Shown: positions 46,842-57,603, counted from the stretch's first letter. The stretch: DNA of 64,000 nt from Herpetomonas samuelpessoai (GCA_030849835.1 JASAOC010002057.1:1-64000); one strand, 5' to 3'. Numbers and translations are program-made. The notes: generated by a model from the letters alone, not told the origin.

Positions 46842-49800
46842 CTACGTCAGCCCGAACGAGTTGGTCTCCTCAATCGCGGCAATAATTTTGGCGCGCGCGG
46901 TGGCGTAGTCCCTGTACGGTGGTAGTTTGAGCATTGAGAAGCACGTGGAGGCCGAGGGCAGGCGGTCGACGGCGGCCTCAGAGAGCATGTGGATGTTGAA
47001 AGGCGGAGAGAGGAAGCGGAACCCGAGAAGTGGGGGCCGATTCATGGAAGTGGCGAACTTGAGCAGCTTGCTCTGCTGTTCATTGGTGAGGGAGGTCACC
47101 ACCTCCCAGAAGATCCTCACCGGCTCGCTGTTGGCGGCCTCTGGCGGATAGTACGTGGCGTGCTTGCGCCAGTCGGCAAGATCAATGCGGCCCGTCTGAT
47201 CCCCTCCGAGCAGGTTGAGGAGCTCGTTGCTGTCAAAGAGCTGCAACCAGCTCGGCTTGATGATCGCCTCCAGCCCCACACGGAAGGCCTGCATCTGCTG
47301 CGCGCCTTCGCGATTGAGCTTGAAGTCCGCCACCAGCTGGATGTAATGCAGGCAATTGGTCTGCGTCACAGGGATGGTCGCACCGCCCTTGATGAGCTCC
47401 ACCTCACGTGTGATACCAAGGGCGTTCACGTCGTAGGTGAAGGTCAGCCCCATGCTCTCGAGCTCCTCGCGGCTCATCTTTCCAAGCGACATGAGCTGCT
47501 GATACAGCTGCGCGTCGTAGCTGCGGAGGTTGTTGATGGAGTTGCGCCGCCCCAGCAGCGCGTTGCGGAAGTGGAGGGCAAAGGGGTAATCTTGCAAGAT
47601 CCCGTCCCGGAACGCGCGGCCCACCATGGTGCCGAGAAAGCGAATCTTCTCCACGTGCAAAGGATCGCCCGTGGCCTCGAAGCTGAACGGGTTTGGGTAC
47701 ACGTAGCCATCCTCGGTTTGCAGAAACAGACCATGCGAGGCGTCGAAGCCTTCTTTGCATACGGACACCATAAGCTCACGGTACACCCCCTGCCCGTAGC
47801 CCTCCTCCAGTCCCTCGTCGGGCAGCTCCGTGCCGTCCTCCGGGTCAGCAGGAGGCCGCTGTCCAGCTTGTCCGGTCAAGTCCCCCATGACGTCGTCCAT
47901 GTCCTCGCCGTCCTCGTCCTCTGGGTTGCCAAAGAAAGCGCGGCGAACGGCATCTTGCGCGCGGCGAACGGCGTTGTTGTTGCCCCCTGCCGCGCGGCCC
48001 GACTGCCGATCCCTCGCGGCGGCAGCGAAACGGACGGAGTACATGTCCGCGCTGTCTGGGTGGTTGTGGAAGCGCTCAAACGTGTCAACAAAGGTTCGGC
48101 CGCGGTGAACCACAAAGAAGCGTGGCCGCCCGGGCGCCCGTGATGGTTGCGTGTTCAGCAAAAACATAGTAAGAAGGGCGGCGCGCTCGGGAAAGGGGAT
48201 CGTGAACGGGGTGTGCAGCAAGAGTCGCACAATGCGCTCCTCCAGTGGCCAGTTCGCGCTGTCGTCAAAGACAATGTCGCTCCCTGGGCAGCGTTGCGCA
48301 CGCGCCGCGGCGGCGGCGGCGGCGGCCTTGGCCTTGGCGGGATTGTTCTTGGCACTGAGAAAGTGCGCCGTTGCGAGGAGGCCACCTGCTGTCTTTCCGC
48401 TCGATTCGCCTTCCTCGTCATCGTCGCCGCTGGCAGAGGCACCGTCGTCCTCCCCAAGGCCGTCTAACTTGTGCTCGAGCCGCCGCTGCTCGCCAACGCG
48501 CTTCTCGGAGAGGGTGTCCCACTGATCGCCGGTGATGTTCCCGAGCACGTGCATGGTGCTGGGGTCGGCCGTCGAAATCCACAAGGATGGGTACGGTACA
48601 AACATGCTTGACTCGTTGATGACGTGCAATTTGGCGAGGAGGATGTAGGCAACGTGGGCCACGGCCTCACAGTTCTCCCCAGGGACCACGCCGTGGAAGT
48701 GGGCCCTGTGAACAATCTCTTTCAGCGCTAGGATCAGCGCCCACGACTCCTGCTCCGTGAACACGGTGCCCCGCTGTAACTCTTGCGTAAAATCCGTGAC
48801 GTCGATATAGTACCCCAGCAGCGTGAAGAAGAGGGCGGCAAACGCCGGGTTGGGGTCCCAGAACATGCCCTGCCGTCCGCGCAGGCCCTTGGCCGCGAGC
48901 AGGCTGGGCGGTGGTTGCCGCCACACCGGCATGCGCACGGCCACATTCGGCGTTGTTGCGATGCGACACAGCTTCTCCAACAGCTCGCCCGCTGGCAGGA
49001 GAGCCGCCAACCCATCGCAGCGGCTCCGGTAGAGGCACCACAGTTGACGCAGCAGCTGCGGGGTGTGCACTAGCTTCGCAAACACTGCAGAGGTCTCCAG
49101 ACGGTTCTGTGGGCTGGAGAGGGAGAAGGTGAAGAGGGGCCAGGCGTAGACCCCACAGATGGACTCGAGAACATTCAGCGAGAGCAACTGCGCCTCCTCG
49201 TTTGCGGGAAAGAAATGCTGAGGCATGGGAGCGCGATAGGTATCTCTGTCAGCGCCGCCGTCTTCGTCCTCGCCGCTCGCGGTCGCCAGCTGCTCCATGA
49301 GCCGCAGCCCGCCTTCTGAACTAAAGAGGTACGAAGCCAGAGCGCGGTACTTGCCTCCACAATGTGCGTTTGCGACGGCCGCCCCACCGCGTTGCTGCTG
49401 CTCTTGTTGCTGCTGCTGCTGCTCGCCCTCACTTGACATGAGCTGCAGACGAGAGTGATGGAGGTCAAAGAGGATGCCCTGCGTGAAGCTCTCCGTCTGG
49501 CACAGGCGCTCACACAGTGCGCCAACGCACCGCAGCCAGACCACACGAGCCAAGCGACGTGCTACGGCAGCACCGTCACTGTCATCGGCTGCATCCGCAG
49601 CGTCTACTCCTTCCCTGGACAACAGGAGCGGTAGCATGCGCGTGAGACGCCCAAGGACCGCCATCGCCGAGGTCTCCCACCACCTCGCGTTCGCCACGAC
49701 CGCCACCGCCTCTGGCGACGCGTGCGCGGCCTTCGTGGTAGGGCTCGGCGAAGCGTGCACTTCGGGTTCGCGGCCTCGCTTGCTTGGCGCTGTGCCGTCC

Positions 49801-51020
49801 ATGAAGCTGTCCCGCACAATGCGGTCGTAGGCAACCTGGAGAACCATGAGTAACGATGTGGTGGCTGCTGCGTCCGTGGGGGAAGAGGTTTTCGTCTCTT
49901 GTGCAGAAAGCAAGGCCGCGATGGGGTTGCCGGTCAAGGAAAGGTAGCCGTCATCGCACGATGAGGTGAGCGAGGCCCAGCAACCGTCGGCCCACGCCTG
50001 AGAACGGATGCTATCCTCTGGGCTCGGCAGTGTCGCTGCTATTGCTGCCTCCGTCTCGCCTTCCTCCTCATTGTCGTTCGCCTGTTGAGGTGCGGCAGCG
50101 AGATCAGCGCGCGCCTCTCCCTCGCTAGTGGTGTCCGCCGCCGAGCATAGAAGTGCCACTGCCGGCGCACACAGGGGGACCAGTGGGGTGAGCAGCCCTA
50201 CCAGACGGCTCCGAGCGCTCTGCTGAAGCTCCGGATGCGCCGCCGCGTATGCAAGACAGCTGCTGACGATGCTCACAAGGAGTGTCGCCACTCGGCTATC
50301 CTGCACCGCTTCCCGTTGTGGCGATGAAGACGACGAGTTCGTCACGCCGGCTGCGCTGACCGCTGCGCGGCACAGCTCATCAAGACCGCGAAAGGCCCTC
50401 TCAGCGCCCGAGCCGTTCTTCTCCGCGAGAGAGGCGCTGTAGTCCTCTAGCAGCACCAGGGCAAGGAAGCCGGCCGCCGCTGGTGGCAACTCTGTCAGCA
50501 GATCCACAAAGTTCCCTTGACCCTCACGGGCACGCGCGCCGCGTTGCAGGACGACACGCACCGCGGTGACGAGCTTGCCGGAGCATCGCCGCACCACTCC
50601 ATGCGCACGCGCGATGCGTTCGGCCTTGGTAAGCACAGGAGCACCCTTCTCTTCTTCGTTACCACTCTCTGCTGAGAGGAACGCAGTGGTAGGAAGCTTT
50701 GCCACGTGATCGCGAACGTACTGGAAGCTCCAACACGCTGTCCCGAGCTCTTTGGGGGTCAGTGGACTGGCGCTGCTGTCGGACTCTGCCGGCAGCGCGT
50801 CCAGCACGCCCAGTGCGAGGCACAGGAGTCGCTGTTGCGCAAGTAGTTGACGCACCGCACGCTGGATCCGGCTGGCGGCCTGCCCGCGGCGTCGATCCTC
50901 CTCGCGCTTCTGCTGACGACGGCGGGCCTCCTGGAGAAGCTTTTCTTTGCTTTGAGGGTTGTCGGACACGAGCTGCATCCGGTTTGGGCGACTGCGCCCG
51001 TCAAAGAGGAAGTTACTCAT
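46842..51020 (-). CDS. HECT-type ubiquitin ligase of the UBE3C/Hul5 class
   Basis: A 1392-residue E3 ubiquitin ligase. The C-terminal 330 residues form the HECT domain: GLFLQTEDGYVYPNPFSFE, FLGTMVGRAFRDGILQDYPFALHF, NCLHYIQLVADFKLN, RPPLLGFRFLSPPFNIHM and the active-site block LPSASTCFSMLKLPPY, with the catalytic cysteine at Cys1360, and a UBE3B/UBE3C-like ending IEETNSFGLT. The N-terminus has a basic helix and an IQ motif, AASRIQRAVRQLL (48-60), placed as in UBE3C and UBE3B, where the IQ segment helps bind the proteasome or calmodulin. The long middle is helical with several acidic or Gln-rich inserts, one at about 535-545 being a Gln tract. UBE3C relatives extend ubiquitin chains on proteasome substrates. 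The start is the ATG at 51018-51020 (MSNFLFDGRSRPNR); three codons upstream is only a GTG. Confidence 0.93.
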   Translation of the reverse strand: MSNFLFDGRSRPNRMQLVSDNPQSKEKLLQEARRRQQKREEDRRRGQAASRIQRAVRQLLAQQRLLCLALGVLDALPAESDSSASPLTPKELGTACWSFQYVRDHVAKLPTTAFLSAESGNEEEKGAPVLTKAERIARAHGVVRRCSGKLVTAVRVVLQRGARAREGQGNFVDLLTELPPAAAGFLALVLLEDYSASLAEKNGSGAERAFRGLDELCRAAVSAAGVTNSSSSSPQREAVQDSRVATLLVSIVSSCLAYAAAHPELQQSARSRLVGLLTPLVPLCAPAVALLCSAADTTSEGEARADLAAAPQQANDNEEEGETEAAIAATLPSPEDSIRSQAWADGCWASLTSSCDDGYLSLTGNPIAALLSAQETKTSSPTDAAATTSLLMVLQVAYDRIVRDSFMDGTAPSKRGREPEVHASPSPTTKAAHASPEAVAVVANARWWETSAMAVLGRLTRMLPLLLSREGVDAADAADDSDGAAVARRLARVVWLRCVGALCERLCQTESFTQGILFDLHHSRLQLMSSEGEQQQQQQEQQQRGGAAVANAHCGGKYRALASYLFSSEGGLRLMEQLATASGEDEDGGADRDTYRAPMPQHFFPANEEAQLLSLNVLESICGVYAWPLFTFSLSSPQNRLETSAVFAKLVHTPQLLRQLWCLYRSRCDGLAALLPAGELLEKLCRIATTPNVAVRMPVWRQPPPSLLAAKGLRGRQGMFWDPNPAFAALFFTLLGYYIDVTDFTQELQRGTVFTEQESWALILALKEIVHRAHFHGVVPGENCEAVAHVAYILLAKLHVINESSMFVPYPSLWISTADPSTMHVLGNITGDQWDTLSEKRVGEQRRLEHKLDGLGEDDGASASGDDDEEGESSGKTAGGLLATAHFLSAKNNPAKAKAAAAAAAARAQRCPGSDIVFDDSANWPLEERIVRLLLHTPFTIPFPERAALLTMFLLNTQPSRAPGRPRFFVVHRGRTFVDTFERFHNHPDSADMYSVRFAAAARDRQSGRAAGGNNNAVRRAQDAVRRAFFGNPEDEDGEDMDDVMGDLTGQAGQRPPADPEDGTELPDEGLEEGYGQGVYRELMVSVCKEGFDASHGLFLQTEDGYVYPNPFSFEATGDPLHVEKIRFLGTMVGRAFRDGILQDYPFALHFRNALLGRRNSINNLRSYDAQLYQQLMSLGKMSREELESMGLTFTYDVNALGITREVELIKGGATIPVTQTNCLHYIQLVADFKLNREGAQQMQAFRVGLEAIIKPSWLQLFDSNELLNLLGGDQTGRIDLADWRKHATYYPPEAANSEPVRIFWEVVTSLTNEQQSKLLKFATSMNRPPLLGFRFLSPPFNIHMLSEAAVDRLPSASTCFSMLKLPPYRDYATARAKIIAAIEETNSFGLT
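48302..48326 (+). repeat. GCG/GGC trinucleotide run coding for alanine
   Basis: A run of GCG-type triplets in the HECT gene that gives a stretch of eight or more alanines near residue 900. It is a possible length-variable site. Confidence 0.7.
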
Positions 51021-51051
51021 GGGACCCACGACTTCTACAAGTGGTAATCAA

Positions 51052-51079
51052 CTAGGTAAAAAGAGGAGGAAACAAAGTG
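51052..51079 (-). promoter_or_regulatory. Predicted trans-splice acceptor for the HECT gene
   Basis: A pyrimidine tract of about 25 nt on the minus strand is followed by AG at 51052-51053, 32 nt before the ATG. Confidence 0.5.
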
Positions 51080-51679
51080 AACTCTTGAACGAAAGGTGTG
51101 GCTCCCTCTTACCTTCTTTCGGTGAATAAACTACCGATAACAGAAGGAAAGAGAGGGAGTGGTATCCAGTAGAGGGGCGGAGAGGGTATAAAGAAAGCTC
51201 TCCACAATATAAAGCAAAGAAGTATCAGCAATCGAAAACAACAGTGGGGGAATGGCGTCGTTGCAGGAATAAGGCTACCCGTATCAGGCGAAGAGATAAC
51301 GGGTAGAAAACAGATGGCAAAGAGGTATCGAAATATTTTTTAAAAAAAGCGTAACGTCGCCGTCTGAGCTTTGCGCCCGGCTGTATGGCAGCTTGTCAAG
51401 ACGACTTGGTGGCCTCCACGTCCCTTTGCCAATTCTTTCAAAAGGGTTCGGGGGAGTACCGGTAGTTCGATTCCTTTGGCGGGGTGGAATAATGAAAGGC
51501 ACGAAAAGAAATGTGCTGGAACGGTACTAGAGCAGACGGAAAGGATGTCGGAGGTAGGGCGGGGAGAAGCGGTTCGTGCTGCAACGGAAGTGGGGAGATG
51601 AGCGCAGCAGCAGCACTGTCATGCCAAAGAAATGCTTCAAACAAACAACTTCCTGAGGGTCCTAACGGAGAGAAGGAGG

Positions 51680-51705
51680 GAGGTGTGGGAAGCCCCCCAC
51701 ACCTC
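51680..51705. other. Hairpin: 10-bp GC-rich perfect stem
   Basis: GAGGTGTGGG at 51680-51689 pairs with CCCACACCTC at 51696-51705 around a 6-nt loop. It lies in spacer between the HECT gene and the gene before it. Confidence 0.65.
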
Positions 51706-52051
51706 ACTCCGCGTGCTCGATGCGCCCATTCTTCGATGCTGGCGACAGCCACCATCATGTGTGAGAGAGAGAGCCAGCCTTCCGTTGGATCATCCCTCAC
51801 AACAGAGCCCTTGACTGGGTACCACCACATCAGCCTAGCTAAGGCGATAGCCCTCTGGGCTCTCCATCCTAAGTTTGAACTCTACTTCTTTTTCCAATGT
51901 TTGTTGTGGATGGGGAAGAAGAGAAAGAGAGAGATAGAGAAGCACAAAAATGTTGCAGAAAGACAATACAAGAAGGAAAAGATGAATAGGGGGTGGAGAA
52001 AACAGAGGAAAAGAGCCGGCGACACCCAACGGAAGAGAAAATGTGGACAAT

Positions 52052-52054
<3 letters not shown>

Positions 52055-52082
<28 letters not shown>
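52055..52082 (+). repeat. GA dinucleotide microsatellite
   Basis: About 14 AG/GA units. It is a CU tract in the transcript. Confidence 0.85.
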
Positions 52083-52376
52083 CACGGGTAGAAAGTGAGA
52101 GGGGAAATGAATCAATAGTAAGCCGAAAAATTTGTAACTGTAATCATTTTTTTTAATTATTTTTTAGGTTGTGTGGTTGCGCCGATCGTTTTCTGTGTTC
52201 GCATGTGGTGCTGGTGCTCCGTTCTTGATTGGACAACACTCACGTAATTTTCCGTCCCGTGCCTTGCTACGCACAAGAAAGAAAACGTGGAGCTTTTATC
52301 AACGTCATGTCATTCGGGCGGAGAAATACTTGTTTGTCGGAAGCGGAGAGAAAAGACCTCGGGAGTTGCAGAATGT

Positions 52377-52412
52377 AAAAAAAAAAAAAAAAGAGAGAGA
52401 GAGAGAGAGAGA
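52377..52412 (+). repeat. A16 run joined to GA repeat
   Basis: Sixteen A followed by about ten GA units, the same layout as the tract at 22153-22192. In RNA it is CU repeats running into a U tract, a candidate signal coupling polyadenylation to downstream trans-splicing. Confidence 0.85.
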
Positions 52413-53828
52413 AACCTTCGGCACTTTGTACTAGATGAGTTTTTCATTCGTTGTGATCCACAATCAGGCAAGATTGTCGTCACTATTATCGTTGTTATGT
52501 TTTCTTCTCTCAAGGAAAGGCTGTAGGAAACCAAAGGAAAAGGCGATAGGACCACATCTGCGCGACAATAAGGAGGAAGAGCGGAGAGAAAATAGATGAT
52601 GGAAGCAAAGTAGCGCAAGAGCATCAAGTGGGGGAAAAAAAACAAAAAAACAAGGAAAGGGTATCCATGAACGAAAGAAAAAGAAGAAAAAGGAAAAGGA
52701 AAAGGAGAGAAGTTGTGGAACTCTAGACAGGTTGAAATGAGTAGGATGAGAATCCATGTGGCGGAACACCTCTAAACCACAGCACATGACAAGGAGAGAA
52801 AAAGAAAAAATGGATGTACAGTGGCAAAAAGAAAAGAAAAGGCGGAAGCGTCCCAACCGGCAAGGATACGCCATTCGCACAATAAAAGAAAAGGGTAGCT
52901 CTGGCTAAAGCGTCCATCGGAGGAAAGGAAGACGAGAGGAGGAGAGAGCGCCCCGTCATACCGCCAGCCCATGTGTCCAACCTCAACCCACTCTCCTGTA
53001 AACGGAACTGATTTTGAAGGAAGAGAGGAGAAGGAGGGGAAAAGAAAAATAGGCACACACCTCTGGAGACGTCTACCCTTGATGACCTTTGCCATCTCAG
53101 CCTCCTGTGCGTAACAGTAATGGTCCCGTTAGAGAGCGTGCGTATAACGATACAAGGAGTCTTTGAACAAACAGAAGAGAAAAAAAGAGAGGGAGGAAGC
53201 AACATGAAGGGCATGCGGAAATGATTCCCTCATCAACGCCCAACCGGCAACCGAGCACATGGACAGACGCTCAAAAGACAGCGAGGAGGAGAGCCGAAGA
53301 ATGCCCTGTGTCTCTCCTACCAGTCGGGTAACAACACGGAAATAAGACAACGCACAGAAAAGGTCGTGGAGGCTGATCAAGCGGAAGGGGCGAGGAAGGG
53401 AAGGACGGCATGAAGGGCCAACACAAAGGTCCTCCTTCCCGCAGCAGATCACGGGATGAAGAGAGTCGGACACGATGGAGAGTGAAGGGGCGGACCACAC
53501 CATCGCTTCCATCCATCCCTTCGGACATTGCAATGACTTTATTGTGGCAAAAAAAAAAAAAAAACAGCTTACAACCTAATGTTGAAAAGGGAGAAAAGAG
53601 CAGCCTTTCGAAAAAAGAAACGCAACAGAGAGATAGAGAGAAGAAAGAAAAAAAAAGTGTGTGTGTATTGTGATCACAAAGCAGCCATAAGGTACGGGTT
53701 TCTTTGAAGGGAATGTCAAATAGATAAAAATGAAGGGGAGCACAGTACCGATAAGGCGATCCTGAAAAGGGTCAAACAATCCGAGAAATAGAGTGAAGAG
53801 CCTCTGAGTCCACGCAGTGCAGGAACCC

Positions 53829-55817
53829 TTACCGGTTCTGTCGCAGCGCCTGCAGGGCAAGGTCATCGATCCAGTTGCAGTACTGACGCATGCCGCGCTG
53901 AGGGCCGTAGAGTTCTACAAAGCAGTCGCGCGCGGTCTTAAGGTCAGCCTTGCGCAGCGACGCTGCATTCGTCTCATAGTACTCAATAGTCAGCAACAGC
54001 TGCTTGCGCTGCGTCTCGGTAAGGTGTGGCAGAGGGGCCACTGCCTCGGCACCGCCGCGCGGGCTACGGTACGTGATGAGCTCCGGCTGCGGGGCGCCAT
54101 AGTCGCTACGCGCGTGGTAGGGCTGCAATTGGCGCTGTGAGCTGCTCGGGCTCACATTCCCATTGGCGGCTGCCGCGTCACCATTCTCGTAGGTGAGCAG
54201 CCGCTGCGGGGTGTGTGGGCTCGGTTGCGAGAGAGACGCACGGCGTGAGGGCGACATGCGGCCGTACGGGGAGCGGCGGTCGTACGGGCTTCCCTGGTCG
54301 GCACCGCCGCGGATGATAGTGTCGGGGTGCAGCGCAGCGGGCAGGGCAGGGTTGCCCTCGTGTGCCTGGCTGCCTAGGCTGCCGCGCCGCTGGTAGCCGT
54401 TGGTGCTGCCAGGGCTCACGGCGAGGTGTGGGTTAGCGCGTCGGACGGAGCTGTGGGCACTGGCCGGGGCCTCAGAGGTGGGACCGGCGGCGGAGGCGCG
54501 GCGGCTGGCGCTGGGGGTCCCGCCAGGAACAAGGGCCGGCGAGCCTGGCACGTTGACGAGGGTCAGCTGGCCGTCCGCGCGCTGTACGCTGCTGCCACGG
54601 CGGCTGCGGCTGCGCGGCTGTGACGGTGAAGGCGGCGCCCCGTAGACAGAGCTCGACCGGCTACCCCGGCGCGACGCAGAGCGGCCACGGCGGGCGGCAG
54701 AGCCGCTGAGGACGCCGTGACGCATCGCCTCCTCCTCGGCGTCGCCGATCAGCAGCCGGTCCACACGCAGCTGGGCCGCCTGTGTCTGCATGGCGTAGCC
54801 CTTGAGCTGTTGGTCCATCTGCGCGCACTCCTCGAGCCACGCCTCGTTGGCGTCAGAGAGGCGGCGCTGTGCCGGACTGCGCGGCTGAAAGACGGGCGTG
54901 GTATCCTGGTAAATGACCTTCTGTTGGCGGAGGACATCCTGGGCGTCCTGGAGCGCCGCGGCGTGGTCAGCGAGGCCGCGGTCAATACGCTGGAGGAAGC
55001 CCTTATCGCCCGAGCGCAAGGGAGCCGGACGGCCGCCGGTGCGCGTTGGCTTGTCGCGGTACACCTCCGCGACACGGATCTTATCCTCCCATATGGGCAC
55101 GGTGCTGGCGTGGTGGTCAATCAGGGAGTAAACATAGGCGCGCACCTCGTCTGGCACGGCAATCGGAGCACTGCTGGCGTGGGTGTGGGCCTCGGAGGTG
55201 CTGCCGGCACCTTCGCCACGCTGGCCGCGGTCAGCCGTCGCCATGGACGAGGAGCGCCGCCGGCCACGAATGGCGGCACTAGTGCGCAGCGGCCCAATGC
55301 TGTCCGCAGCGGTCGGGGTGGACCGTGTGTTGGGGTCCTGATGGTGCTGGGGATGGCTGCCCTCTAGCGGTGCACCGTTGGCAGCGGCGGAGGCCTCGGT
55401 GCTGGCGCGTGGCTGGATAGGGGCCTGCTGCCGCTTCACAAAAACCACAGGTGGCACACCACCACGTGTGGGTGCGGGCGCGGCCTCACTTTCCTTCATC
55501 TCGTCCTCCTCCTCCTTCACTGCCTCTGCTTCAGCCGCAGCTTCGGCGGAGGTGGGGAACGCACGCTCTTCGTGGTTATCGACCGGGGTATCGTGCGGGG
55601 GCTGATAAAACACATCGGCACCGACAGGAGCCTCACCGGGAGGCACGTCCTCGTAGTCCTTGCCAATGGAGAAGTCGTAACCGGCGGAAGCGTCGGCCGG
55701 CATGGAGCTTTCCGCCATGTCCGCTGTGCCGTTGTACGGGTGGACGCCAATGAGCTCGATGCGCTGCGACAACGGCACGGTGTCCGCTGTGTTGCTATCA
55801 GAGTGCTCAGACTGCAT
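53829..55817 (-). CDS. Basic Ser/Arg/Pro-rich protein of unknown function, 662 residues
   Basis: I do not recognise this protein. Residues 1-100 are acidic (GKDYEDVPPGEAPVG), 100-210 are low-complexity, and 215-360 look structured and helical: DEVRAYVYSLIDHHASTVPIWEDKIRVAEVYRD, then a coiled-coil-like stretch GLADHAAALQDAQDVLRQQK and NEAWLEECAQMDQQLKGYAMQTQAAQLRVDRLL. Residues 360-590 are basic and rich in Ser, Arg, Pro and Gly, with short repeats such as YDRRSPYGRMSPSRRASL that offer many sites for basophilic and proline-directed kinases. The C-terminus is again helical: ETQRKQLLLTIEYYETNAASLRKADLKTARDCFVELYGPQRGMRQYCNWIDDLALQALRQ. The layout suits a cytoskeleton- or scaffold-associated protein, but that is a guess. 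The start ATG (55815-55817) is the first in the frame. Confidence 0.72.
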   Translation of the reverse strand: MQSEHSDSNTADTVPLSQRIELIGVHPYNGTADMAESSMPADASAGYDFSIGKDYEDVPPGEAPVGADVFYQPPHDTPVDNHEERAFPTSAEAAAEAEAVKEEEDEMKESEAAPAPTRGGVPPVVFVKRQQAPIQPRASTEASAAANGAPLEGSHPQHHQDPNTRSTPTAADSIGPLRTSAAIRGRRRSSSMATADRGQRGEGAGSTSEAHTHASSAPIAVPDEVRAYVYSLIDHHASTVPIWEDKIRVAEVYRDKPTRTGGRPAPLRSGDKGFLQRIDRGLADHAAALQDAQDVLRQQKVIYQDTTPVFQPRSPAQRRLSDANEAWLEECAQMDQQLKGYAMQTQAAQLRVDRLLIGDAEEEAMRHGVLSGSAARRGRSASRRGSRSSSVYGAPPSPSQPRSRSRRGSSVQRADGQLTLVNVPGSPALVPGGTPSASRRASAAGPTSEAPASAHSSVRRANPHLAVSPGSTNGYQRRGSLGSQAHEGNPALPAALHPDTIIRGGADQGSPYDRRSPYGRMSPSRRASLSQPSPHTPQRLLTYENGDAAAANGNVSPSSSQRQLQPYHARSDYGAPQPELITYRSPRGGAEAVAPLPHLTETQRKQLLLTIEYYETNAASLRKADLKTARDCFVELYGPQRGMRQYCNWIDDLALQALRQNR

Positions 55818-57603
55818 GTCTACTGTAAATGGTGCTGATCTGTGTAGATGTTTGGTTTTCGCGGGGCTGCCGGCTTCTTTGGTACGTCTGCGTGTGTCGA
55901 GATGCTTTTTTTTTTTTCTGCGCGGTTCTTTGTATCGCTCTGGATGATGGCTTTTGTGTTGCTTTGTTGTCTTCCTGTATTATTGACTAATGGTTCCCGC
56001 TTCCTTCTTGTGCTCGATAAGAGATGAAGCTGAAGAAGGGAAAAAAAGGTAAATTTAAAAAAAAGGAAGTAGCTCGCACTGTATCGCGAGTTAGTCTACA
56101 ACCTCCTCTTGCAACCGCCAAACAGCTTGGGGCAGAGGAAGGTACGAGAGAAGGAAAAAAAAAAACAGAATCCGTGATGTTCAAGGGAACGGGGGTGAGA
56201 AGGCAATCACTCAGTGCAGAAATGTGCCTCCGCCTACAATCGGTTGAGGTCGTGGTCGAGGGTCCTCAACGAGAAGCTAGTGTCACGTGTCCGCGTGAAC
56301 AGAAAGTATACGTAACCGCACGCACAACGGAAGGGCAACGAACAGAAGAAAGAACAAGTCGCTCGACCCCAACCACTCCACTGCGTGCGCGTGTGTGTGT
56401 GTGTGTTTGTGTACGTGCGTTTAAAAAAAAAAATGTGTACCAATCAGGCGATAAGAAAATAGAACGAGAAAAGACAAAAGGAGGAATCGAGAGGGTTGTG
56501 AACAGAGGGTGTGTAACAGAAGTTAAGTAATGAAAAAAGGGGTGCTACAAGATAATGCTCTCACCAGGTGCGTGACAACGAGGACAGAAAAAATATATAG
56601 AGAGGGCTTCTGCGTAAATGCGAAGGCAAACACTTGCACGTTGGTTCGCGAAGATGTATCTACGAGGGGGGAATGCTTTCCTTTGACTTTTCTTCTTTGC
56701 GTTTTGTTCTGCAAAGTGGGAGGGGGTGAACATAAAAGGAGTGGAAGAGGAGAGAGAGAGAGAGTGGGGGTGGGGCGGAAAACGTGGAGAGGTCACGGCG
56801 AGCGACACCGTCACTGCTCACGCACAATGACCAGGCCCCAAGCGAGACGGCATGGGCGGCCGAAAGAGCGTCACGTTGCCGTGGCCCGCTCCCTTTCCTC
56901 GACTTCCAAGAGTTCACTATTTCCTCTGTCAGAATTTCCGCTGGTTTGGTTCCTCAAGAAACCTACTGAAATGATAAGAGGAAGAAAGAAATTGGTACCT
57001 CACGGTGAGCTATCCTTCCCTCTGAGTAAGGGCATCTGGCAAGCCACTAACGAGCTCGCGTACTGTGGGCTTTGCTCCTTTCTTCTTCATATTTTTTCTT
57101 CGTTGTGTGCATGTGAAGCAAACAGAAAACAAATAGATCAGTGGAAGCGCGGGAGTGCACGTGCAACGAAACAGAAATAAATAAATAAGTGCTCGCGGCC
57201 AGAGTTGTCTGCGTGGGTGAGAGCAGTCGAGAGAGCCGAACCGGCGTTCACAAGAGAAGCGTTGTATCAACTGAGAGTATAAAGGAGGGGAAAAGAAAAG
57301 CAAGAGAACGGTATAGTGAAGGGAGCGAGTGGCGCCATCCTTTCTGACGTGTAAAGGTTTTCTGTTGTTGTTTTTTTTAAAGACGTGAAAGGTGGCAAAG
57401 ACCCCAAGCCAAACGAATTTCATCAAAGGGAAAAAAGAGCATGAGGGTGTCGTTTAATTCTGATTATTTTTTGTGTGTGTCTGCTCTCCGCAAAGTGAGC
57501 AGATAGGCACCGCTTGGCTCCCTCACCCAACGCTCCAAGGACTGGGTCATCGGAATGCGTGCGCACAGAGAACCAGTACCTGTCAAGAAAGAAGAGAAGA
57601 CAA
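55818..57603. other. Intergenic: 5' leader of the 662-residue protein gene and 3' UTR of the adenosine-kinase paralogue
   Basis: The purine run at 56032-56069 with AG at 56030-56031 is the likely splice signal (leader about 212 nt). A GT repeat lies at about 56390-56406 and a GA repeat at about 56749-56763. ORFs up to 216 codons at 56024-57180 on the plus strand are low-complexity Lys/Arg/Glu translations of purine tracts. No gene is called. Confidence 0.55.

Larger units (their letters stand above)
51021..53828. other. Intergenic, 2.8 kb: 5' leader of the HECT gene and 3' UTR of the 662-residue protein gene
   Basis: The longest gap in the window. The splice signal for HECT is the purine run at 51055-51079 with AG at 51052-51053 (leader about 31 nt). 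A 10-bp hairpin lies at 51680-51705, GA repeats at 52055-52082 and 52393-52412 (the latter after an A16 run), and an A15 run near 53550. ORFs of 100-180 codons on both strands have low-complexity products, so no gene is called. Either the 3' UTR is long or a small gene or RNA has been missed. Confidence 0.5.

Noticed and set aside
46989-48143. A 384-codon plus-strand ORF opposite the HECT domain
   Set aside because: It lies wholly inside the HECT gene in antisense; the minus strand encodes the conserved catalytic domain, so this is a shadow.
56024-57180. Two plus-strand ORFs of 168 and 216 codons
   Set aside because: They are on the wrong strand for the unit and are Lys/Glu/Arg translations of purine tracts.
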